Positions 1-8,741 of a DNA stretch of 64,000 bases are shown piece after piece (the first letter of the stretch is position 1; each line of letters starts with the position of its first letter). The DNA lies in assembly GCA_003001795.1 (NCBI GenBank), contig PVNI01000023.1, positions 1-64,000 of the forward strand. Reading direction: 5' to 3'. Both the position numbers and the translations under genes were made by a program. This DNA is from Actinomadura viridilutea (lineage in GTDB: Bacteria > Actinomycetota > Actinomycetes > Streptosporangiales > Streptosporangiaceae). The notes under the pieces are model-generated. The model was not told the DNA's origin. It was given only the letters and a program-made list of their open reading frames with translations, and made no database searches.

Positions 1-428
1 TGTCGGCGCCTCCCAAGGAGGAGGTCAAGGTCGGCATCTCCATCCTGGAGTCCCTCGGCCTGCGGCAGCGCGGCCTGGAGATCGTGTCCTGCCCGGCGTG
101 CGGACGCGCCCAGGTGGACGTCTACAAGCTGGCCGACCGGGTGAGCGCGGCGTTGGAAGGCTTTCCGGTGCCGTTGCGGGTCGCCGTGATGGGCTGCGTC
201 GTCAACGGCCCCGGCGAGGCCCGGGAGGCCGACCTGGGGGTGTCGTCGGGCAACGGCAAGGGCCAGATCTTCGTCAAAGGCGAGGTCGTCAAGACCGTCC
301 CCGAGTCCCAGATCGTGGAGGCCCTCGTCGAGGAGGCCATGCGCATCGCCGAGGAGCAGGGCGTCGACGTCGACGGCATCGGCTCGTCGAGCGGGGACGA
401 CGAAGGGGACCGGCATGACGGGCCGTGA
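1..428 (+). CDS. ispG: 4-hydroxy-3-methylbut-2-en-1-yl diphosphate synthase, C-terminal part
   Basis: This is the C-terminal end of IspG (GcpE), the [4Fe-4S] enzyme that makes HMBPP in the MEP isoprenoid pathway in the cytoplasm. The frame opens at base 3, and the start lies outside the window. Visible family signatures are SCPACGRAQ, which carries two of the cluster cysteines, then VMGCVVNGPGEA with the third cysteine, and the closing GNGKGQIFVKGE and TVPESQIVEAL segments. A short acidic tail (EGDRHDGP) follows the conserved core. The stop codon lies inside the next gene (14-base overlap), so the downstream FAD oxidoreductase is probably translationally coupled. Identification is firm; only the 5' part is missing, because of the window edge. 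Confidence 0.97.
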   Translation, partial: SAPPKEEVKVGISILESLGLRQRGLEIVSCPACGRAQVDVYKLADRVSAALEGFPVPLRVAVMGCVVNGPGEAREADLGVSSGNGKGQIFVKGEVVKTVPESQIVEALVEEAMRIAEEQGVDVDGIGSSSGDDEGDRHDGP

Positions 429-1815
429 CCGTTGGGACGCGGTGGTGCTGGGAGCCGGCCTGGGCGGAATGCTCGCGGCCGCGGCCCTGGCCCGGCACAT
501 GGACCGGGTGCTGATCGTCGAGCGGGACCGGCTCCCCGCCGGGGCCGAATGGCGGCGCGGCGTTCCCCAGGCCCGGCACGCGCACAACCTGATGACGGCC
601 GGGCACACGGCGATGGACCGGCTGCTTCCCGGCCTGCGGCGGGACCTGGAGGCGGCGGGCATGGTCAAGGTCGGGATGCCCCGCGACATGCTGCTGCTGA
701 CCGCGGGCGGCTGGATGCCCCGGTTCCCGACGCCGCTGTTCATGATGACCGGCTCCCGCGCTCTCATCGATCAGGTGGTGCGCGACCGGTTGCGCGCCGA
801 TCCCCGAATCCGGTTCCTGGAGCAGACCGAGGCGGTGGGGCTCGTCACCGAAGGACCCGACGCCACGGTGGTGCGGGGGGTGCGCGTACGCGGCAGCGGC
901 ACGCGGGACGGCGTGCGGGAGCTGTCGGCGGACTTCGTCGTCGACGCCACCGGACGCACCTCCCGAGCGCCGGAATGGCTGCGGGCGTTGGGCTGCCAGC
1001 CTCCGCCGGAGAGCGTCGTGGACGCGAAGGTCGCCTACGCGACCTGCGTGTTCGACCCGCCGCCGGGCCATGAGGCCGACTGGAAATGCATCCTGCTGCA
1101 GTCGACCCCGCAGGCGCCGCGCCAGGGCATCCTCAACCCGATCGAAGAGGGCCGGTGGATGGTCTCGCTCGCCGCCATGGGAGGACGGCGCCCGCCGCGC
1201 GACCACGAGGAGTTCCTGCGGTTCGCGGGCACACTGCGGTCCCACGTGCTCCACGACGTGCTGCGCCGGGCCCGCCCGGTGACCCCCGTGCACGGATCCG
1301 GACGCACCGAGAACCGCCGCCGGCACTACGAGCGGTTGCGCCGCTGGCCCGACCGGTTCCTGGTGCTCGGCGACGGCGCCGGGGCCCTCAACCCGTCCTA
1401 CGGTCAGGGCATGTCGGTGGCGGCCTGCAGCGCGGTCGCCCTCGACGAGGCGCTCACCGCCGCGGGCGGCGACCCGGCGGGCATCGCCAGGCCGCTGCGC
1501 AAGAAGATCGCCAAATGCATCGACACGGCATGGGCGATCGCCGCCACGGGCGACCTCGCGTACCCGTGGGCGGTCAGCGAGGCCGATCTGACGACCCGGC
1601 TGGCGCTGCGCTACCTGTACCGGGTCGTCGACGTCTCCACCTGGAGCCCCGCCGCGGCCCGGGCGCTGTTGGACGTGAACCAGATGGTCGCCTCGGCGAA
1701 GGCGGTGTTCCGCCCCCGTGTGGTGGCCGCCGTGCTGCGCGGCCCGCGGCCCTCGCCCGAACAGCCGCCCACCCTCAGCGCCACCCCCTCCCTCGCCCAC
1801 GCCGACAGTCACTGA
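415..1815 (+). CDS. FAD-dependent oxidoreductase (geranylgeranyl reductase / flavin monooxygenase-like)
   Basis: A 466-residue flavoprotein. The N-terminus has a Rossmann FAD/NAD(P) motif (VVLGAGLGGM, residues about 10-19) followed by an acidic strand end (VERD). An FVVDATGRTS segment lies near residue 175, and the second FAD-contacting motif (LGDGAGALNPSYGQG) near residue 318. This is the plan of the geranylgeranyl-reductase/flavin hydroxylase superfamily. It has no signal peptide or membrane anchor. It overlaps ispG by 14 bases and is followed 15 bases later by an alpha/beta hydrolase, so the three look like one transcription unit. Being next to an isoprenoid gene allows, but does not prove, a terpenoid or prenyl substrate. 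The exact reaction is unknown. Confidence 0.82.
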   Translation: MTGRDRWDAVVLGAGLGGMLAAAALARHMDRVLIVERDRLPAGAEWRRGVPQARHAHNLMTAGHTAMDRLLPGLRRDLEAAGMVKVGMPRDMLLLTAGGWMPRFPTPLFMMTGSRALIDQVVRDRLRADPRIRFLEQTEAVGLVTEGPDATVVRGVRVRGSGTRDGVRELSADFVVDATGRTSRAPEWLRALGCQPPPESVVDAKVAYATCVFDPPPGHEADWKCILLQSTPQAPRQGILNPIEEGRWMVSLAAMGGRRPPRDHEEFLRFAGTLRSHVLHDVLRRARPVTPVHGSGRTENRRRHYERLRRWPDRFLVLGDGAGALNPSYGQGMSVAACSAVALDEALTAAGGDPAGIARPLRKKIAKCIDTAWAIAATGDLAYPWAVSEADLTTRLALRYLYRVVDVSTWSPAAARALLDVNQMVASAKAVFRPRVVAAVLRGPRPSPEQPPTLSATPSLAHADSH

Positions 1816-1830
1816 CCAGAAGGAGAAGGC

Positions 1831-2841
1831 ATGCGGCCTCAGGACGACGTCACCACCGGGTCCGCTTCACTCGCCGAACCGCGGCCCTCTCCCGCGGCCG
1901 TCCCCGCCCCCAAGCCGGTCCGCTTCCCGGTCGGCCCCGTCGACGGGCCCGCGGACGCGTGGGAGGTCGCCGCGGACCTCTACCTGCCGGACTCGCCCGC
2001 GTCCACCGTGCAGGTGCTGCTGCCGGGCCTGACCTACGACCGGCGCTACTGGACGCTGCCGGAGCCGTACAACTACGCCCATCACCTGTGCCGGGCCGGG
2101 TACGCGGTCCTGGCCATGGACCGGATCGGAACCGGCGCCAGCACCCGGCCGCCGTCCGAGCAGGTCTGCACGGACAACCACGTCCACGTGCTGCACCAGA
2201 TCGTCCAGGCGTTGCGCAAGGGCGAGCACACGGACGTCGCGTTCGACCGCGTCATCACCGTGGGCCACTCCTACGGCTCGGGCATCGCGATCGTGGAGGC
2301 CGCCCGCCACCAGGACGTGGACGGCGTCGTGGTCAGCGGAATGCTCCACGCCACCACCCCCCTCTACGAGAAGGTGCGCGCGTTCTTCCACCACGCCTCG
2401 GAGGACCCGATCCTGGCCCCCAAGGCGCCCCCCGGCGGCTGGCCGGAGTGGTACATGACGCAGCGGCCCGGATACCGCGCCCGCATGCTCGAACACGCCG
2501 ACACGATCGATCCGGAGATCTCGGCGCACAACGAGCAGATCAAGGCCACCGCCACCCTCGGCGAGGGCGAGTCCCTGCCCATGACCTATGAGGCCGCCTA
2601 TTCACGGGCGATCAAGGTGCCCGTGCTCGTCGTCGTAGGAGAGCACGACGCGCTCTTCGGCGGCGAGGGGGCGGGCTTCCCTCCCGAGACCGCCGCGGTC
2701 CACGCGTTCGAGGAGTCCTTCTACGCGCCGGAGGCGCGGCTGGAGACCCACGTCCTGCCGGGTGCGGGGCACTCGCTCAACCTGCACCGCAACGCGACCG
2801 ACTGGTTCGAGATCGTCCGGAAATGGGCGGACCGGCTCTAG
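1831..2841 (+). CDS. alpha/beta hydrolase
   Basis: A 336-residue alpha/beta-hydrolase-fold protein. The nucleophile elbow reads GHSYGS (serine near residue 147). A GEHD segment near residue 270 can supply the acid, and the GAGHSLNLH stretch near residue 312 supplies the histidine, so the triad looks intact. It has no export signal; the first 30 residues are Pro/Ala rich. An AAGGAGAAGGC ribosome site stands just before the ATG. It follows the FAD oxidoreductase by 15 bases and probably acts on the same unknown metabolite. The family covers esterases, lactonases and dehalogenases, and the sequence alone does not settle which. Confidence 0.82.
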   Translation: MRPQDDVTTGSASLAEPRPSPAAVPAPKPVRFPVGPVDGPADAWEVAADLYLPDSPASTVQVLLPGLTYDRRYWTLPEPYNYAHHLCRAGYAVLAMDRIGTGASTRPPSEQVCTDNHVHVLHQIVQALRKGEHTDVAFDRVITVGHSYGSGIAIVEAARHQDVDGVVVSGMLHATTPLYEKVRAFFHHASEDPILAPKAPPGGWPEWYMTQRPGYRARMLEHADTIDPEISAHNEQIKATATLGEGESLPMTYEAAYSRAIKVPVLVVVGEHDALFGGEGAGFPPETAAVHAFEESFYAPEARLETHVLPGAGHSLNLHRNATDWFEIVRKWADRL

Positions 2842-2887
2842 GTCCCTCCCCTATGCCCCGTCGGCTCGCTCCCTGCCGGCGGGGCCG

Positions 2888-2927
2888 GTGCGGGCGGGAC
2901 GCTCCGCCAGCGCGTTCCGCCCCGCAC
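2888..2927. terminator. imperfect GC-rich hairpin between convergent genes
   Basis: A GTGCGGGCGGGA arm pairs imperfectly with TTCCGCCCCGCAC across a loop of about 15 bases. It lies between the 3' ends of the convergent hydrolase and nuoD genes, where a two-way terminator would be expected. There is no clear T run. Confidence 0.4.
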
Positions 2928-2998
2928 ACCTTGGTCGAGCAAGCCGATCTGGCAGAGGCGGTTTGAAGGACTCGGTCTTCTCCCTCACATGAGGGCGT

Positions 2999-4318
2999 TC
3001 ACCTGTCCACGCCGCCCATGAGGGGGTCGAGACTGGCGACCGCGGCGATGACGTCGGCGACCTGGCCGCCCTCGCACATCGCCGGCAGCGCCTGAAGGTT
3101 GGTGAACGACGGGTCGCGGAAATGCGCCCGATAGGGACGGGTGCCGCCCTCGCTGACCAGGTGGACGCCCAGTTCGCCGCGCGGCGACTCCACCGCCGCG
3201 TACACCTGCCCGGCGGGCGCCTTGAACCCCTCGGTCACCAGCTTGAAGTGGTGGATGAGCGCCTCCATGGACGAGCCCATGATCTCCGCGATGTGCCGGG
3301 GCGAATTGCCCAGGCCGTCGGCGCCGAGGGCGAGCCGGGCAGGCCAGCCGATCTTCTTGTCCTCGATCATCACCGGGCCGCGCAGCGACGCCAGCCGCTC
3401 CACGCACTGCTCGACGATCCGCAGCGACTGCTCCATCTCCGCCATGCGGACCAGGTGCCGTCCGTAAGCGTCGCCGGTGTGCTGGACGGGCACCTCGAAG
3501 TCGTACGTCTCGTAACCGCAGTACGGCTGCGACTTGCGCAGGTCCCACGGCAGCCCCGCCGAACGCAGCACCGGCCCGGTCACGCCGAGCGTCACGCACC
3601 CGCGCAGGTCCAGGAACGCCACGTCCCGGGTGCGGGACACGAACACCGGGTTGGCGTTCAGCAGCTTGGCGAGCTTGGCGATGCCCTCGCGGATCTCGTC
3701 CACCACGCGGCGCACCCTGTCCAGCGCCCCGGGCGGCAGGTCCTGCACCACGCCGCCCGGCCGGATGTACCCGTGGTTCATCCGCACGCCGGTGATCAGC
3801 TCGAAGGTCTCCAGGACGCGCTCGCGTTCGAGGAACCCGTTGGTCATCACGGTGCTGGCGCCGAGCTCCAGCCCGAACGTGGCGATCGCCACCAGGTGCG
3901 AGGAGATCCGGTTGAGCTCCATCATCATGACCCGGATGACCTGCGCCCGTTCGGGCACCCGGTCGGCGACGCCGAGCAGCCGCTCCACCGCCAGGCTGTA
4001 GGCCGCCTCGTTGAACAGCGGCGCCAGGTAGTCCATGCGGGTGCAGAACGCCACGCCCTGGGTCCAGGTGCGGAACTCCATGCTCTTCTCGATGCCGGTG
4101 TGCAGATAACCGACGTTCATCCGCACGTTCTCGACGGTCTCGCCGTCGAGGGTCAGCACCAGGCGCAGCACCCCGTGCGTGGAGGGATGCTGCGGCCCCA
4201 TGTTGACGACCAGGCGGTCCGTGCCGGAGGCGACCGCGGACGCGGCGATGTCGTCCCAGTCGCCGACGTCCGCGGCGTAGTACTCGACGGGCGCCGCGCG
4301 TTCCTCGGTGCGGGTCAC
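2999..4318 (-). CDS. nuoD: NADH-quinone oxidoreductase subunit D (orphan copy)
   Basis: The 49-kDa-type subunit of respiratory complex I, which lines the quinone cavity together with NuoB. Family landmarks are MGPQHPSTHGVLRL near the N-terminus, YLHTGIEKSME, the MDYLAPLFNE segment and the closing DPLMGGVDR. I chose the GTG at 4318, which overlaps the nuoB stop as GTGA and gives about 439 residues; an upstream ATG at 4354 would lie inside nuoB. Only nuoB precedes it. nuoA, nuoC and nuoE-N are not in the window, so this is a separate pair rather than the main complex I operon. The protein itself looks full length and conserved. Confidence 0.93.
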   Translation of the reverse strand: MTRTEERAAPVEYYAADVGDWDDIAASAVASGTDRLVVNMGPQHPSTHGVLRLVLTLDGETVENVRMNVGYLHTGIEKSMEFRTWTQGVAFCTRMDYLAPLFNEAAYSLAVERLLGVADRVPERAQVIRVMMMELNRISSHLVAIATFGLELGASTVMTNGFLERERVLETFELITGVRMNHGYIRPGGVVQDLPPGALDRVRRVVDEIREGIAKLAKLLNANPVFVSRTRDVAFLDLRGCVTLGVTGPVLRSAGLPWDLRKSQPYCGYETYDFEVPVQHTGDAYGRHLVRMAEMEQSLRIVEQCVERLASLRGPVMIEDKKIGWPARLALGADGLGNSPRHIAEIMGSSMEALIHHFKLVTEGFKAPAGQVYAAVESPRGELGVHLVSEGGTRPYRAHFRDPSFTNLQALPAMCEGGQVADVIAAVASLDPLMGGVDR

Positions 4319-4869
4319 CGCGCCCCTCCCAGCGCCTCGGCCGGCGGGGTCCACGTGAGGGCGGCGGAGTCGCGCTCGGCGACCTGCCGCGCCCGCCGCT
4401 CCCCGAGCCGGGCCTGGCCGATCCGGTCATGGAGCTTGACGATGGCGTCCAGCAGCATCTCCGGCCGCGGCGGGCAGCCCGGCAGGTAGACGTCCACCGG
4501 GACGATGTGGTCCACGCCCTGCACCACGGCGTAGTTGTTGAACATCCCGCCGGACGAGGCGCACACGCCCATCGCGATCACCCATTTGGGGTCGGGCATC
4601 TGGTCGTAGATGCTCCTGATCACCGGCGCCATCTTCTGGCTCACCCGGCCCGCGACGACCAGCAGATCGGCTTGGCGCGGCGTGGCCGAAAAGCGCTCCA
4701 TGCCGAAGCGCGCCAGGTCGTGCCGCGGATCCCCGGCGGCCATCATCTCGATGGCGCAGCAGGCCAGACCGAACGTGGCGGGCCACAGCGAACTCTTGCG
4801 CGCCCAGCCGGCGATCTTCTCGACGCTGCCGAGCAGAAAACCGCCGGGGAGCCGCTCCTCAATGCCCAT
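4315..4869 (-). CDS. nuoB: NADH-quinone oxidoreductase subunit B (orphan copy)
   Basis: The PSST-type subunit that carries iron-sulfur cluster N2 of complex I. All four expected ligands are visible in the 184-residue protein: the Cys37-Cys38 pair in FGLACCAIE, Cys103 in GVCASSGG and Cys132 in LPGCPPRPE. The ATG at 4869 has AAGGGAG five bases upstream and opens with MGIEERLPGG, as NuoB proteins do. The frame runs 48 codons further upstream without conservation. It overlaps nuoD by four bases. The pair may exchange into the main complex or form a small NuoB-NuoD module; no membrane subunits are encoded nearby. Confidence 0.93.
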   Translation of the reverse strand: MGIEERLPGGFLLGSVEKIAGWARKSSLWPATFGLACCAIEMMAAGDPRHDLARFGMERFSATPRQADLLVVAGRVSQKMAPVIRSIYDQMPDPKWVIAMGVCASSGGMFNNYAVVQGVDHIVPVDVYLPGCPPRPEMLLDAIVKLHDRIGQARLGERRARQVAERDSAALTWTPPAEALGGAR

Positions 4870-6532
4870 GAAGGCTCCCTTGAGACTGTCGTCGGTCCGA
4901 AAGGACCGGGTGTGGCTGATGACGGCGTGCCGTTCGCGGCCTGGAGGAACGGCCGTCCGGCCCTCCAGGACGCTGTGACTGCTGATGGACAATCGCGGCC
5001 GCCCGACGGACACCGCGCCGGTCTCATCGCCGACCGGTCCGCCCGGTCGACCGGCTGCGGAACCTGCTGCCGCGCCTTCGACTGCTCCCCGACCGAGAGC
5101 CCGGTCGTTCGGCCCCCGGCGGGCGCCGCGTCGACGTCGAACGGCTGACGACCTGGCCGGCGCACCAGACGGCGTGGACCGAAAGGGGCGCGGCCCTGGC
5201 CGCCACCCGGTCCCAGTGCACTCAGACGATCAGGGCGTCGGCCCGTCGCCGCGTCGCGCTAGCGGCTTGACGTCATCACCGAGAATCCTCCCTGATCACC
5301 GCCCAGGCCATGACGACATACCTTTCCCAGAGAAAAGGAAGCACTCCCATACTGATGAACGACCGGGGGCAAATCAATGAGGAGGGCAATAGCAATTTCA
5401 TGCCAGGGGCGCGTGATGACGGCCACAGGAAGCCGAAAACCGCAGGTCACAGGCACACGAGGCCGGTCACCTGATTCGCGTCGCGCCGTATCCGCACAAC
5501 CATGGACCGGCTCCTGACATCGGCTGATAGCCGATTTTCCAAGGCGCCGAAGACATCTTGAGCACCGCCATCAGCGACAATGCGGAGTTCAATGCCCGGA
5601 CGACGCGACCTCTCCATGACGGGCGGCGGCTTTGAGCCTGAGTCCGTCCCTGCGCCGCACTGGGCCTCCTCGGCGCGTTGATGTCCAAGTCCGGGCCGAA
5701 TGCGTCTTCCCCATTGAGGACGAACAGCGCTGCGCCGACCTCGTCAAGGCGGCGCGGCCAATTAGGCGGTGTACGCAAGCCACCCCCGCCCCCGGCACCC
5801 TTCGGCACGGTGACCGCCCCGCCGCCTCCTCGACGTGCCGTACGGCGAAGCCGAGGGCACCTAACACTGCTCGCAATCAGTGGACACCTGAGCACCTGAT
5901 GCGAGTCCCGAACAGCACCCCACCCGCCGCCCCTGTGAGGCAGTTGGACACCGCACCCCCCGCACTGGCCGATGAACCAGCGACGCTCCTCGTCTTCGAA
6001 CTTCTACCGCGCCCCCAAGACCGGGCCGGCCCCCGACAGTGACGCCACGCCGGACAGGTCCGGGCGGACGTCTACGCCGCGTCGCGCGTGAGTACAGCAG
6101 CCAGGCGTTGATGACGGCGATGGAGGGTGACCTCGTAGCGGACGGCCGGACTCGTCGTAGCGGTGACCAGAGATCGGCACGCAAACTGCCGGAAGTTCGG
6201 CGGGCAGCACGGCGGCGGTCGCGCCGCAGCAGCGGTGCAGGGTGGAGAACCTGCCACAGCCCGCGCAGCAGGCACCGCGCTTCGTCACTGGCAACGCATG
6301 CCGTCAGGACGTCCGCGGACTCAACCGTGCTCTCATGATCGAGCCGATGGGCGCGAAATATTTCATGGCGCTCGTCCGGCCGCCGGGCGGCATACACGCA
6401 CTAGCTGCTGATTCGCACCCCAAAGATTTCGAGGGACCGGGCCCCCTTGACGCACCGGCCCCTCTCATATTTACTCCGGCTACCGCCGCCCCCCTTGATC
6501 ACCAATGGAGACGAGGACCGTCCGGTCCGGAA
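4870..6532. other. 1.66 kb stretch without a convincing gene
   Basis: Open frames occur on both strands but none has a recognisable protein, a good ribosome site with sensible codon use, or a homologous neighbour frame. Two patches (about 5310-5420 and 5480-5560) are clearly richer in A/T than the surroundings and could be promoter DNA for nuoB or leftover foreign sequence. The minus-strand frames around 6060-6290 vaguely resemble a broken transposase end, but not well enough to name. Confidence 0.5.
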
Positions 6533-6548
6533 ATGTTAGCGCTAACAT
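6533..6548. promoter_or_regulatory. LacI-family operator upstream of the GH62 gene
   Basis: A perfect 16-base palindrome, ATGTTAGC/GCTAACAT, centred on the GC pair typical of LacI-family operators in actinomycete glycoside-hydrolase promoters. It ends 26 bases before the start codon of the arabinofuranosidase gene, so a bound repressor would block transcription. No LacI gene is adjacent; the regulator is probably encoded elsewhere. Confidence 0.8.
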
Positions 6549-6574
6549 CGCACGCCGACCGAAAGGAAGAGCCC

Positions 6575-8020
6575 ATGTTGAGGATCGGTGCGGTGCTGGC
6601 ATCGCTCCTGCTCTCGGTGCTCACGTTCGCCATGAATCCGCTGCCCGCCGAGGCCGCGACGGTGGATGTGAACACGTGGTACGTCCTGGTCAACCGCAGG
6701 AGCGGCAAGGCCCTGGACGTCTACAACCTGGCGACCGGCGACGGCGCCCGCATCACCCAGTGGACCAGGAACGACCAGTACCAGCAGCAGTGGCGGTTCG
6801 TCGCCTCAGGCGACGGCTACTACCGCATCATGTCGCGCCACTCCGGCAAGGTGCTGGACGTCCAAGGCTTCTCCACGGCGAACGGCGCCCCGATCGTCCA
6901 GTGGACGGATCTGAACGGCGCCAACCAGCAGTGGCGGCTGGCCGACAGCCCGAACGGCTACGTGCGGTTCATCTCGCGCCACAGCGGCAAGGCTCTCGAA
7001 GTGCAAGGCGGGTCCACCGAGAACAACGCGAACATCGTCCAGTACGACGACTGGGGCGGTGACAACCAGCAGTGGCAGCTGGTCCCTGTCGACCGCGTCG
7101 ACTCGTCTCCGACGTGCGACCTCCCGTCGAAGTACCGCTGGACATCGACGGGCCCGCTGGCGCAGCCGAAGGCGGGATGGGTCTCGCTCAAGGACTTCAC
7201 CGTCGCCCCCTACAACGGCAAGCACCTCGTCTACGCGACCACTCACGACACGGGCACCAGGTGGGGTTCGATGAACTTCAGCCCGTTCGGCGACTGGTCG
7301 GAGATGGCCTACGCCAGCCAGAACGCGATGACGAACGCCGCCGTCGCGCCCACGCTGTTCTACTTCGCGCCGAAGAACATCTGGGTGCTCGCCTACCAGT
7401 GGGGACGAACCGCCTTCTCCTACCGGACGTCGACCGACCCCACCAACCCGAACGGCTGGTCGGCAGAGCAGGAGCTCTTCTCCGGGAGCATCTCCGGCTC
7501 CCCGACGGGTCCCATCGACCAGACGCTCATCGCCGACGACACGACCATGTACCTGTTCTTCGCCGGTGACAACGGGAAGATCTACCGGGCCAGCATGCCG
7601 ATCGGCGATTTCCCGCGCAGCTTCGGCACGGCCTCGACGGTGGTCATGAGCGACACGACGAACAACCTGTTCGAAGCCGTTCAGGTCTACAAGCTCAAGG
7701 GCCAGAACCGCTACCTCATGCTCGTCGAGGCGATCGGTTCGCAGGGCCGCTACTTCCGCTCGTTCACGGCCACCAGCCTGAACGGGTCGTGGACGCCGCA
7801 GGCCGCGACCGAGAGCAACCCCTTCGCCGGCAAGGCCAACAGCGGCGCCACGTGGACCAACGACATCAGCCACGGCGAACTGGTCCGCACGAGCGCCGAC
7901 CAGACGTTCACCGTGGACCCCTGCAACCTGCAGCTGCTCTACCAGGGCCGCGACCCCAACTCCGGCGGCGACTACGGTCTCCTCCCCTACCGGCCGGGTC
8001 TGCTGACCCTGCGACGCTGA
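6575..8020 (+). CDS. secreted GH62 alpha-L-arabinofuranosidase with N-terminal ricin-type (CBM13) domain
   Basis: An extracellular enzyme that removes arabinose side chains from arabinoxylan or arabinan. The 481-residue protein has a signal peptide (residues 1-27, ending PAEAA). A ricin-B/CBM13 domain follows (about 30-170) with three repeats, each carrying SGK(A/V)L(D/E)V and ending QQW. The GH62 five-bladed propeller comes next, with the landmark segments LKDFTVAPYNGKH (Asp base), GPIDQTLIADD and NLFEAVQVYK (Glu acid). I chose the ATG at 6575 because AAAGGAAGA precedes it and the signal peptide begins there; the longer open frame upstream crosses the operator. A strong hairpin follows the stop. 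Induction by a plant-wall sugar is likely from the operator. Confidence 0.95.
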   Translation: MLRIGAVLASLLLSVLTFAMNPLPAEAATVDVNTWYVLVNRRSGKALDVYNLATGDGARITQWTRNDQYQQQWRFVASGDGYYRIMSRHSGKVLDVQGFSTANGAPIVQWTDLNGANQQWRLADSPNGYVRFISRHSGKALEVQGGSTENNANIVQYDDWGGDNQQWQLVPVDRVDSSPTCDLPSKYRWTSTGPLAQPKAGWVSLKDFTVAPYNGKHLVYATTHDTGTRWGSMNFSPFGDWSEMAYASQNAMTNAAVAPTLFYFAPKNIWVLAYQWGRTAFSYRTSTDPTNPNGWSAEQELFSGSISGSPTGPIDQTLIADDTTMYLFFAGDNGKIYRASMPIGDFPRSFGTASTVVMSDTTNNLFEAVQVYKLKGQNRYLMLVEAIGSQGRYFRSFTATSLNGSWTPQAATESNPFAGKANSGATWTNDISHGELVRTSADQTFTVDPCNLQLLYQGRDPNSGGDYGLLPYRPGLLTLRR

Positions 8021-8055
8021 CGGAGTGACCGGGGCCTGTACCGGTGCGGCCCCAA

Positions 8056-8092
8056 CGTGGGCGGGCTCGGCGGCAGGCGGAGCCCGCCCACG
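8056..8092 (+). terminator. terminator hairpin after the GH62 gene
   Basis: A perfect 13-base-pair stem, CGTGGGCGGGCTC with GAGCCCGCCCACG, around an 11-base loop, 35 bases after the stop codon. There is no T run, which is common in actinomycete terminators. Confidence 0.7.
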
Positions 8093-8568
8093 TCACTCAT
8101 GCAGGACGTTTCCTCACCCCTGCCGACCGACCGCAAGAGTCATCTGAACCTCGGACGCAGAGGCAGAACACTCCGGTGTCGTCCTGGCTAAGCGACACCA
8201 CGGAACAAGGCTGCGATCGTCGCGGTCTTGTGAAGGCCCATAGATGGCCGCCGCGTCGTAGACATTGCCCAGCACCACGTCAGGCCGGTCCCCCCGTGCC
8301 CACTCCCCTCGCTCACCGCCGGGCCGGCGCGCCACAGCCAGCGATGGCAGGCCGGATTTCGCCGCACGTCCGCATCATCAAGCGGTCGGCGTCGTCCGCT
8401 CGCGACGCCTCCCGGGACGGCGTATATGCGGTGACAGGCCCACTCCATGGGGCCGGCCTCGGCACGAGGCTGCAGCGCGCTCGACGCTGCTCCGCGACAA
8501 CGCAGCCTCCCCGCTCCCCCAGCAATGGACGACGCTCCACAGAACTCATCCGGACACGCCGCCCCCGA
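8093..8568. other. gene-free stretch before the IS remnant
   Basis: Short open frames here lack ribosome sites and recognisable products. I see no promoter palindrome or RNA gene. The stretch ends at the CTAG that starts the insertion-sequence remnant. Confidence 0.5.
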
Positions 8569-8640
8569 CTAGGGCCTTTCTCGCGGAACTGGATCTTGTG
8601 GTTGCTGCTTGATGGCGGCCACGGTTCGCCGGCTCGGTGC
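8569..8640 (+). mobile_element. solo end of an IS5-like element
   Basis: The stretch from CTAGGG through CTGGATCTTGTGGTTG and GCTTGATGGCGGCC matches, in about five of every six bases over 57 bases, the reverse complement of 41237-41294. There the same end leads into an IS5-like transposase N-terminus (MAALVQRHELTD). Here the match stops after the first few codons (MAATV), so only the outer end remains. No second end or intact transposase is nearby. Confidence 0.65.
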
Positions 8641-8741
8641 GACGGGATCATGCCGACTTCCGCGGCTGCGCCTGCCGACGGCGGCCGGTGCGGCGTCCGG
8701 CACAGCTCGGCGGCTGGGTCGGGCGTCCCCCGACCGTCGGC

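Noticed and set aside
289..1812. 507-codon open frame on the minus strand opposite the FAD oxidoreductase
   Set aside because: Arg/Pro/His-rich product with no motif; mirrors a well-supported gene on the other strand, as usual in high-GC DNA.
5861..6397. 178-codon minus-strand frame and neighbouring short frames in the nuoB-GH62 gap
   Set aside because: A short stretch faintly recalls a transposase C-terminus, but no continuous homology, end repeats or ribosome site could be seen.
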